Source: an uncultured Clostridia bacterium (GTDB lineage Bacteria > Bacillota > Clostridia > Oscillospirales > CAG-272). Taken from it: 5,418 nucleotides of DNA. Positions 1 to 4,410 of this stretch are shown here, piece after piece. The stretch lies in assembly GCA_946404295.1 (NCBI GenBank), contig CAMJDE010000141.1:1-5418 (forward strand), given 5' to 3'. The notes under the pieces are model-generated. The model made no database searches. It was not told where the DNA came from and worked only from the letters and a program-made list of their open reading frames with translations. The position numbers and the translations under genes are program-made. Position 1 is the stretch's first letter. Each line of letters starts with the position of its first letter.

Positions 1-157
1 GTTTCGTCAACTCGCCGGTGGAACAGGCCTCGCGCCTGAGTTCATCCGCCTGCTGCTCGGTACCGTCGATCCAGACGATCTTGGCGGGACGGGTCATCTT
101 CGCCATTTCGTCGATCCAGTTCAGAACGTACCGATTGTTGGTCATGGTCGCGGACAT
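1..157 (-). CDS. pckG: GTP-dependent phosphoenolpyruvate carboxykinase, N-terminal part (partial)
   Basis: Only the first 52 codons are in the window; the gene runs off the left edge. The translation starts MSATMTNNRYVLNWIDEMAK and continues with KIVWIDGTEQQADEL and ACSTGELTK. This is the N-terminal signature of GTP-type PEPCK (pattern W-x-x-E-M-A, then P-x-x-I-V-W-x-D-G-[ST]-E) and is unlike the ATP-type PckA. The family interconverts oxaloacetate plus GTP with PEP, CO2 and GDP in the cytosol, at the junction of the C4-acid pool and glycolysis/gluconeogenesis; in fermenters it often runs toward oxaloacetate. I chose the ATG at 157 because AAAGGAG lies 8 bases upstream (read on the minus strand). 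A second ATG at 145 (MTNNRY...) is possible but less well placed. The gene is divergent from spo0A. No catalytic residues (kinase loop, Mn2+ ligands) fall in this fragment, so function rests on N-terminal similarity. Confidence 0.88.
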   Translation of the reverse strand, partial: MSATMTNNRYVLNWIDEMAKMTRPAKIVWIDGTEQQADELRREACSTGELTK

Positions 158-164
158 GGTATAT

Positions 165-173
165 TCTCCTTTT
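165..173 (-). promoter_or_regulatory. Ribosome binding site of pckG
   Basis: On the minus strand AAAAGGAGA precedes the ATG at 157, with 8 bases between GGAG and the start codon. This near-perfect Shine-Dalgarno favours the ATG at 157 over the in-frame ATG at 145. Confidence 0.8.
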
Positions 174-212
174 AAATAAAATACGTGCTGAAAAGCAATC
201 CAATTTACTGCG

Positions 213-246
213 ATTATATTATATCATCAATGCCCGTAAAATGCAA
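213..246 (-). promoter_or_regulatory. Promoter of pckG, sigma-A type with extended -10
   Basis: Reading the minus strand, TTGCAT (246-241) is followed by a 17-base spacer (240-224) and then TATAAT (223-218), a perfect -10. The spacer ends in TGA, giving the TGnTATAAT extended -10 form. A second overlapping TATAAT occupies 218-213, so start-site choice may be heterogeneous. Transcription would begin near 211, giving a leader of about 54 bases. I saw no riboswitch-like folding in that leader. Confidence 0.82.
236..245 (+). repeat. Direct repeat GTAAAATGCA, copy 1
   Basis: The ten bases GTAAAATGCA occur here and again at 424-433. This copy covers almost all of the pckG -35 hexamer (TTGCAT on the minus strand, 246-241), so a protein binding here would block polymerase. 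The repetition is visible; an operator role is inferred, and an AT-rich 10-mer can recur by chance. Confidence 0.35.
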
Positions 247-257
247 CCGATTCCGCG

Positions 258-274
258 AAAAAAATCTAAAAAAA
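258..274 (-). promoter_or_regulatory. Phased A-tracts, candidate UP element of the pckG promoter
   Basis: Two runs of seven A (258-264 and 268-274 on the plus strand; T-runs on the minus strand) are spaced 10 bases apart, one helical turn. They lie at about -47 to -63 relative to the predicted pckG start near 211, where RNA polymerase alpha subunits contact UP elements. Phased A-tracts also bend DNA. The sequence and spacing are seen directly; the activating role is inferred. Confidence 0.5.
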
Positions 275-425
275 TCGTTTCGGGAAAATCCTCGCCCCGA
301 CAAGGATTATTTCTGCCTTCCTTCTACCGTCCCCGACCCGTTAAGTGCCCGTATCTACGGCGTTTTTCAACATCACGTTTTTACCAAAGCCAAGGATAAT
401 CGACAGATCGTTGGAGACTTTCTGT
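275..425. other. Intergenic stretch without a recognised gene
   Basis: Between the pckG promoter region and the spo0A upstream elements I see no supported gene. An 80-codon GTG-initiated open frame covers 185-427 on the plus strand, but it has no ribosome binding site, begins inside the pckG leader, crosses the pckG promoter, and its product has no recognisable features. The segment contains one minus-strand match, TGTCGAT (405-399), to the Spo0A box consensus TGTCGAA with one mismatch, and a small imperfect hairpin at 349-360. Confidence 0.5.
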
Positions 426-437
426 AAAATGCATTTT
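424..437 (+). repeat. Direct repeat GTAAAATGCA copy 2, embedded in palindrome AAAATGCATTTT
   Basis: Positions 426-437 form a perfect 12-bp palindrome, AAAATGCATTTT. Together with 424-425 it contains the same GTAAAATGCA present at 236-245 in front of pckG. It lies roughly 67-80 bases upstream of the predicted spo0A transcription start. A perfect AT-rich palindrome is the usual shape of a site for a dimeric regulator, but I cannot name the regulator. Confidence 0.4.
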
Positions 438-451
438 CAATCGAAATAAAC

Positions 452-461
452 TTTGTCAAAA
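452..461 (+). promoter_or_regulatory. Candidate Spo0A box upstream of spo0A
   Basis: TTTGTCAAAA contains TGTCAAA (454-460), one mismatch from the established Spo0A box TGTCGAA. It is centred near -47 relative to the predicted spo0A start and ends 8 bases before the -35, the typical place for direct activation by Spo0A. Autoregulation of spo0A is known in Bacillus, and the DNA-recognition helix of this Spo0A is almost unchanged, so the binding consensus should carry over. One mismatch in a 7-mer is weak evidence by itself. Confidence 0.4.
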
Positions 462-468
462 ATATCAC

Positions 469-497
469 TTGCACAAACTGGAAGATTATGGTAGAAT
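469..497 (+). promoter_or_regulatory. Promoter of spo0A, sigma-A type with extended -10
   Basis: TTGCAC (469-474), a 17-base spacer (475-491) and TAGAAT (492-497) make a good sigma-A promoter. The spacer ends in TGG, matching the extended -10 motif TGn. Transcription should start near 504, giving a leader of about 46 bases before the ATG at 550. A sigma-H promoter, as drives the second spo0A promoter in Bacillus, was not recognised. Confidence 0.78.
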
Positions 498-533
498 TAT
501 ACCAGCCGAATCCGAAAAGCGGCGAAGAGTAAA

Positions 534-539
534 AAGGAG
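534..539 (+). promoter_or_regulatory. Ribosome binding site of spo0A (decides start)
   Basis: AAGGAG sits 10 bases before the ATG at 550. The frame is open upstream to a TTG at 469, but that codon lies in the promoter -35 and would add 27 basic residues absent from Spo0A. The RBS and the promoter together place the start at 550. Confidence 0.85.
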
Positions 540-549
540 AAAAAGAAAA

Positions 550-1329
550 ATGGAAAAAGACATCAAAGTACTGATTGCGGACGAAAACGCGGAATTCAGA
601 CGTCAGGTCAGAGACGCGCTTATTCGGTCGGGTTACCGCTTGCCCGATGAAGCCGCAAACGGTGAAGATGCGCTGCTCAAGATCAGGCGCACTCACCCCG
701 ACGTTGTCATCGCTGACCTCTGGCTATCGAAACTCGACGGAATCGGTCTGATCCGGAAGGCGAAGGAGAACGTGCAGTCCCCCGACCGTCCCCCGGTGAT
801 GATCCTCGTTTCGCTCGTCGGCAACACCGCGGCGTTTATGGACGCGACGGCTGCGGGCGCCGATCTCTGTCTTCTCAAGCCCATCAATTATTCGAGCTTG
901 ATCGATCACGTCTCATCCCTGGTTTCTTCCCGTCGGGGAGAACTTAGTCGCGGCGAGGTCCGCCCCGAGGCGCTGCCCGACATCGAAACGCAGGTCACCA
1001 AGATCATTCACCAGATCGGCGTCCCTGCGCACATCAAGGGCTATCAGTACCTGCGCACGGCGATCATGCTGACCATCGCGGACAACGAGATCATCAATTC
1101 GGTAACCAAGATCCTCTATCCGACGGTGGCAAAGAAATACCAGACCACGACCTCGCGCGTCGAACGCGCGATCCGTCACGCCATCGAGGTCGCGTGGGAC
1201 AGAGGCGACGTCGACACGCTGAACTCCTATTTCGGCTATACCGTCCAGAACAATCGCGGAAAGCCGACCAACTCGGAGTTCATCGCGATGATCGCGGATC
1301 ATCTGCGCCTCAAATATAAACTCTACTGA
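550..1329 (+). CDS. spo0A: Spo0A sporulation master response regulator
   Basis: The protein is 259 aa, close to the usual 260-275. Spo0A is the phosphorelay output regulator that binds 0A boxes to switch cells into sporulation and stationary-phase programmes. Residues 1-125 form a receiver domain: acidic pair D11/E12, phosphoacceptor D56, Ser88 in the Thr/Ser switch position, and K110 in LKP. Residues 126-143 are a linker. Residues 144-259 are the Spo0A effector domain, with the hallmarks [14 protein letters not shown] (156-169), KILYP (187-191), the recognition helix [15 protein letters not shown] (202-216) and the sigma-A contact region FGYTV...[18 protein letters not shown] (228-255). These are almost identical to Bacillus. 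The receiver is odd: Pro after the phosphoacceptor (MP in D-x-x-M-P) is replaced (D56-LWLSK), and the usual aromatic switch residue is Cys107. The gene stands alone, with its own promoter and terminator, divergent from pckG; the common upstream neighbour spoIVB is absent. Identity is very secure; regulation by phosphorylation is less so. Confidence 0.96.
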   Translation: MEKDIKVLIADENAEFRRQVRDALIRSGYRLPDEAANGEDALLKIRRTHPDVVIADLWLSKLDGIGLIRKAKENVQSPDRPPVMILVSLVGNTAAFMDATAAGADLCLLKPINYSSLIDHVSSLVSSRRGELSRGEVRPEALPDIETQVTKIIHQIGVPAHIKGYQYLRTAIMLTIADNEIINSVTKILYPTVAKKYQTTTSRVERAIRHAIEVAWDRGDVDTLNSYFGYTVQNNRGKPTNSEFIAMIADHLRLKYKLY

Positions 1330-1331
1330 AC

Positions 1332-1372
1332 AAAAAAACGGGGAGAGCGATTTGCTCTCCCTATTTTTATTT
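1332..1372. terminator. Bidirectional intrinsic terminator between spo0A and the minus-strand operon
   Basis: A perfect 8-bp stem GGGAGAGC (1341-1348) / GCTCTCCC (1354-1361) with loop GATTT is followed on the plus strand by a T-rich tract (1362-1372), terminating spo0A three to four helical turns after its stop. On the minus strand the same hairpin is followed by seven T (complement of A1332-1338), so it also ends the converging operon. The stop codon of the LTA-synthase-like gene (1369-1367) lies inside the plus-strand T tract, so one element serves both genes in about 40 bases. Confidence 0.93.
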
Positions 1373-3508
1373 CCGTTTCTTTTTGCGCCGGATCAAAACG
1401 ACGGTCAACTCGAGCGCCCCGAAGAAGAGGAGGGCGCCGACCGGGATTGTCCAACCGTACTTTTCGCCCCAGGATTTCGGAGGCGGCGCCTCGGACGCCC
1501 GGTAGACGATCTTGTCGGTCGAACCGAGCCGCACCCGGTCGACCGAGACCTGCACGACGTTCACTTGGTCGCCCGGCTTGAGTTCCTTTCCGCTCGCGCG
1601 CAGATGCGTCGGTGAAACGTAGGCGGTATTGCATTTCTTTCCGTTCAGATAAACGACGCTCCACTCGGTAAAGTTCGCGCCGCTGACGAGAAAGGTCTTT
1701 TCCTCGACGGGCGAGACCGACGAGACCGTGATCCGGTTCACGCCCATCTCCATATCCTTGATCTCGTAACGCTCCTTCCCGCCGTAGGCGTATTTCTTCC
1801 CGTCGACGAGATCGTATTCGAGAAGCCGCAATTCGTCCGCGTATTCATCCTTCCCCTCCGCCAGTTCGGTCTGATGAAGCCGGATGATCGTTCCGCGCGA
1901 GATCCCGACCGTCGAGAGGGCGTAGGCGGAGAGTTGATAGGAGAAAAGATCGCGGGTCTTGCGCTCGGTCGGGCGGTTCGACCAGACGACGTAGTCGGTC
2001 TGATACATATTGCCCGTCGCGAAGTCCTCGACGTTAAGCGCCATACTCGGCAGGTGATCGCCGTACATCACGAGAAGCACCTCTTCCCCGAGATTGTCGT
2101 AGGAAAGCGCCTCGGTCAGCTCGCGCAAAAACTCGTCCATTTCGTAAAGTTGATTGACGTAGTATTCGAGCGACGCGAGCGTGTCGGGCTCGATCGAAGC
2201 CGACGTCGCGGTGATCCGCGGATCCTCCGCCGGGATATACTTTCCGTGCCCCTGCACCGAGATCGTAAGGATCAGGTCGCGACCCTCGGTCGAGTGGAGC
2301 GCGTCGAGGATCTCCCCGGTGAGGATCTTATCCTTCGCCCAGCCGAGCGGGTTGTATTCCAGCCCGTTCATATACTCGATGGGCGTGAAACTGTCAAATC
2401 CGAGCGAAGCGTAGGCGACGTTGCGGGCGTAAAAAGTCGCGGAATAGTTGTGGATGGCGTGGGACGAATAGCCGAGTTCTCCGAGCAGGTACGCGACCGA
2501 CTCGCAGCTCTTGCGCTGCAGGAAGGATTTGTAGGGATACTCCCCGGTGCCGAAATCGTGGTGCGACATCCCGGTCACCAGTTCAAACTCGGTGTTCGCC
2601 GTCCCCGCCCCGATCGTCGGAACGGTGAGGAGCCCCGAGGAATACTCGTTTTTCAGCTGCGTGAAATACGGGATCGGGTTTTCCGAAAACGTGACGTCGG
2701 CGAGCCGCCCGACGTCGAAGAAGGACTCGAGCTGCAGAATGATGACGTTCGGGGTCGAGTCGGCTTTGACGGGGGTCTTTTCGTCGATCTTTGCGGTCAG
2801 TTCGTTCACCGCGTCCTTCGAGTAACCGTCGGGACGGTTCACGCCGCGGTCGAAGATACTGCAGGTAAAGCAATACGTGAAGCCGTAGCGGTCGTAGGAC
2901 TCGGTGAGATTGGAGAATGCGTATGGATAATAGCCGAGCAGATTGAGCGGCACGATCAGTCCGAAGGCGATCAGAGCCGACAGCCCGATGCCTATGAAGG
3001 CGCGCTTGAACATAACCTTCTGCGAACGCACCTTGATCGAAAGGATAACGACCCCGGCGATCGCCGCGAGGATCGCCAAGGCGATCAGGACGATCTGCCA
3101 GACCTTCATATAGATCGTGATGATCCCGAGCCCGGTGCGGATGATCGAGAAATCGACCGCCTCAAACGGCGCGGTGCGGATCACGACCAGAACGGCGTTG
3201 GTGATCGCCATCGAAAGCCAGAGGATCCCGAAGAAGCAGTAGACGAAGATCTTTTTCGGGAAGAGCGGCGCGAGCGACAGAGTGAGAAAAATGACCGCCC
3301 AACCGGCAAGGAAGAAATGCGGGCTGTGCAAAGTGAACGAGACCGCCGACACGAGCGAACGCCGGCTGATGACCTCCATCAGGAAGTTCAGGACCAGGGC
3401 GATCAGGGCGGATTCAAGGATCGGATGTCGATTGAGAAACGCAAAAAAACCGCGCCTCTTCCCGTCGGCTTCGGCGTTCGTATTCATTTTTTCCAAACGG
3501 TTCTTCAC
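1367..3508 (-). CDS. LTA synthase-family membrane sulfatase with C-terminal IPT/TIG-like domain
   Basis: This 713-aa protein belongs to the LtaS/alkaline-phosphatase-like sulfatase group, which transfers glycerol-phosphate from phosphatidylglycerol to lipoteichoic acid-type polymer outside the membrane. Five N-terminal membrane helices are visible at about 32-49, 65-83, 87-110, 137-159 and 171-192. The extracellular catalytic domain follows at about 252-545, with metal and nucleophile positions matching S. aureus LtaS: E261 (LQLESFFD), T303 (GTANTEFE, the nucleophile), D484-H485 (YGDHLPS), plus R362 and H421 as substrate or metal-site residues. LtaS Trp354 corresponds to Tyr360. Unlike the usual roughly 600-650-aa enzymes, it continues with a beta-rich segment at about 588-671 resembling an IPT/TIG Ig-like fold (SSVSPVEEKTFLVSGANF, then VVYLNG), a sixth helix at 686-706 and a basic tail RRKKKRK. 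The start is taken as GTG at 3508, 22 bases after ispE; an ATG at 3487 (residue 8) is an alternative. It is the last gene of the nadB-ispE operon. The exact polymer made is unknown. Confidence 0.88.
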   Translation of the reverse strand: MKNRLEKMNTNAEADGKRRGFFAFLNRHPILESALIALVLNFLMEVISRRSLVSAVSFTLHSPHFFLAGWAVIFLTLSLAPLFPKKIFVYCFFGILWLSMAITNAVLVVIRTAPFEAVDFSIIRTGLGIITIYMKVWQIVLIALAILAAIAGVVILSIKVRSQKVMFKRAFIGIGLSALIAFGLIVPLNLLGYYPYAFSNLTESYDRYGFTYCFTCSIFDRGVNRPDGYSKDAVNELTAKIDEKTPVKADSTPNVIILQLESFFDVGRLADVTFSENPIPYFTQLKNEYSSGLLTVPTIGAGTANTEFELVTGMSHHDFGTGEYPYKSFLQRKSCESVAYLLGELGYSSHAIHNYSATFYARNVAYASLGFDSFTPIEYMNGLEYNPLGWAKDKILTGEILDALHSTEGRDLILTISVQGHGKYIPAEDPRITATSASIEPDTLASLEYYVNQLYEMDEFLRELTEALSYDNLGEEVLLVMYGDHLPSMALNVEDFATGNMYQTDYVVWSNRPTERKTRDLFSYQLSAYALSTVGISRGTIIRLHQTELAEGKDEYADELRLLEYDLVDGKKYAYGGKERYEIKDMEMGVNRITVSSVSPVEEKTFLVSGANFTEWSVVYLNGKKCNTAYVSPTHLRASGKELKPGDQVNVVQVSVDRVRLGSTDKIVYRASEAPPPKSWGEKYGWTIPVGALLFFGALELTVVLIRRKKKRK

Positions 3509-3527
3509 GGGGGAATCCCCCTTTCCT
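3509..3527 (-). promoter_or_regulatory. RBS region of the LTA-synthase-like gene, with small hairpin
   Basis: On the minus strand AGGAAAGGGGGATTCCCCC runs directly into the GTG at 3508. GGGGG/CCCCC (3521-3517 and 3513-3509) can pair around a 3-base ATT loop, partly covering the G-rich Shine-Dalgarno and abutting the start codon. This may lower initiation at the GTG and leave the ATG at 3487, preceded by a weaker TTGGAAA, as a second start. Pairing is visible in sequence; an effect on translation is inferred. Confidence 0.4.
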
Positions 3528-3530
3528 ATT

Positions 3531-4409
3531 TTATTTTTGCGCGACGCAGCCTACCGACGAAACGGCAATGGCGTCGGCGCCGTCAAACGACGCGGCGGCG
3601 GACTTTGCGGCGGCTGAGTCGGGAAAGATCCCGAATACGGCGGCGCCGCTCCCCGTCATCAGGGCGGCGGACGCCCCGAGGGAGAGCAGTCGGTCTTTGA
3701 TCGCGGCGATCGCGGGATGATCCGGGAAAACGACGCTTTCAAAATCGTTGAACAGAGCGATCCGCTCGCCCCGCGCAATCGAAACGAGCCGTTCTTTCGG
3801 GGGAAAAGCGCACGTTTGTCCCGCCGCGCGCGCGGCGTCGAGCGCACGGTAAGCGGCGGGGGTCGAAACGCGGTCGGATCCCATGACCACGACATAGTGA
3901 CGGGGGGCGGGATGGTTGATCGGTTCGATGATCTCTCCGATCCCCGAGCAGACTGCCGTCCCGCCGGAAAGGCAAAACGCCACGTCGGCGCCGAGGGTGG
4001 CGGCGACCGAAGAAAGAACGGTCGGGGAAAGCGGCTTCCGGGCGAGCGCGTTGAGGGCACGCAGGGTCGCCGCGGCGTCCGCGCTCCCGCCGCCGAGTCC
4101 CGCCTCGGTCGGGATCCTCTTGAGGAGCGAGAGCGAGATCGGAAAACGCTCGCCGGAGGCGGCAAAGAACGCCTCGGCTGCGCGGACTACAAGGTTGGAC
4201 GGGTCTTCCGGAACGGAATAATTCCCCGAAATCGACAACTTAATACGGGGCAGAGAGCCGTTTTCGATTCGAACCGTCAATTCGTCGAAGAGTGAGACCG
4301 TCTCCATCAAAGAAAGGATCCCATGGTATCCGTCGGGGCGTTTTTCCCCGACCGAGAGCGCCAGATTGACCTTTGCCGGGGCGAACTCTTTTACCTCTCG
4401 GACTTCCAT
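3531..4409 (-). CDS. ispE: 4-(cytidine 5'-diphospho)-2-C-methyl-D-erythritol kinase
   Basis: IspE phosphorylates the 2-hydroxyl of CDP-methylerythritol with ATP, the fourth step of the MEP (non-mevalonate) isoprenoid pathway in the cytosol. The 292-aa product has normal family length (about 280-300) and the three GHMP-kinase motifs. Motif 1 is FAPAKVNLALSVGEKRPDGYH (9-29) with catalytic K13. Motif 2 is the glycine-rich ATP loop PTEAGLGGGSADAA (100-113). Motif 3 is MTGSGAAVFGIF (251-262). Catalytic D142 lies in LGADVAF. The frame is open upstream to 4565, but that part translates as low-complexity Arg/Ser sequence antisense in character to family expectation and overlaps nadB. The ATG at 4409 places the PAKVN motif at its usual distance from the N-terminus. 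The nadB stop and this ATG form TGATATG, one base apart, with only a weak GGAAAG 10 bases upstream, so translation is probably coupled to nadB. The LtaS-like gene follows after 22 bases. Confidence 0.95.
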   Translation of the reverse strand: MEVREVKEFAPAKVNLALSVGEKRPDGYHGILSLMETVSLFDELTVRIENGSLPRIKLSISGNYSVPEDPSNLVVRAAEAFFAASGERFPISLSLLKRIPTEAGLGGGSADAAATLRALNALARKPLSPTVLSSVAATLGADVAFCLSGGTAVCSGIGEIIEPINHPAPRHYVVVMGSDRVSTPAAYRALDAARAAGQTCAFPPKERLVSIARGERIALFNDFESVVFPDHPAIAAIKDRLLSLGASAALMTGSGAAVFGIFPDSAAAKSAAASFDGADAIAVSSVGCVAQK

Positions 4410-4410
4410 A

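Noticed and set aside
349..367. CCGTATCTACGG followed by CGTTTTT, looking like a terminator
   Set aside because: The stem is only 5 bp with a 2-base loop (or 3 bp with a larger loop), the T run is short, and no gene lies upstream of it on that strand.
185..427. An 80-codon plus-strand frame in the intergenic region
   Set aside because: GTG start without a Shine-Dalgarno, inside the pckG leader and across its promoter; the product shows no domain, signal peptide or compositional sign of a real protein.
469..549. Upstream TTG start that would lengthen Spo0A by 27 residues
   Set aside because: The codon is part of the -35 hexamer, so it would not be transcribed; the added residues are a basic stretch unlike any Spo0A N-terminus, and a good RBS precedes the ATG at 550.
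373..696. A 107-codon minus-strand frame spanning the spo0A promoter and the start of spo0A
   Set aside because: No RBS or domain; it lies antisense to a certain gene and through its promoter.
1874..3700. A 608-codon open frame on the plus strand antisense to the LtaS-like gene and part of ispE
   Set aside because: It is rich in Arg/Asp/Gly with no recognisable domain, lacks a ribosome binding site, and mirrors a well-supported gene in GC-rich DNA, where antisense frames stay open by codon bias.
3659..4295. Several overlapping open frames on both strands within ispE
   Set aside because: All are out of frame with, or antisense to, a gene carrying complete GHMP kinase motifs; their products are Arg/Pro/Ser-rich and without domains.
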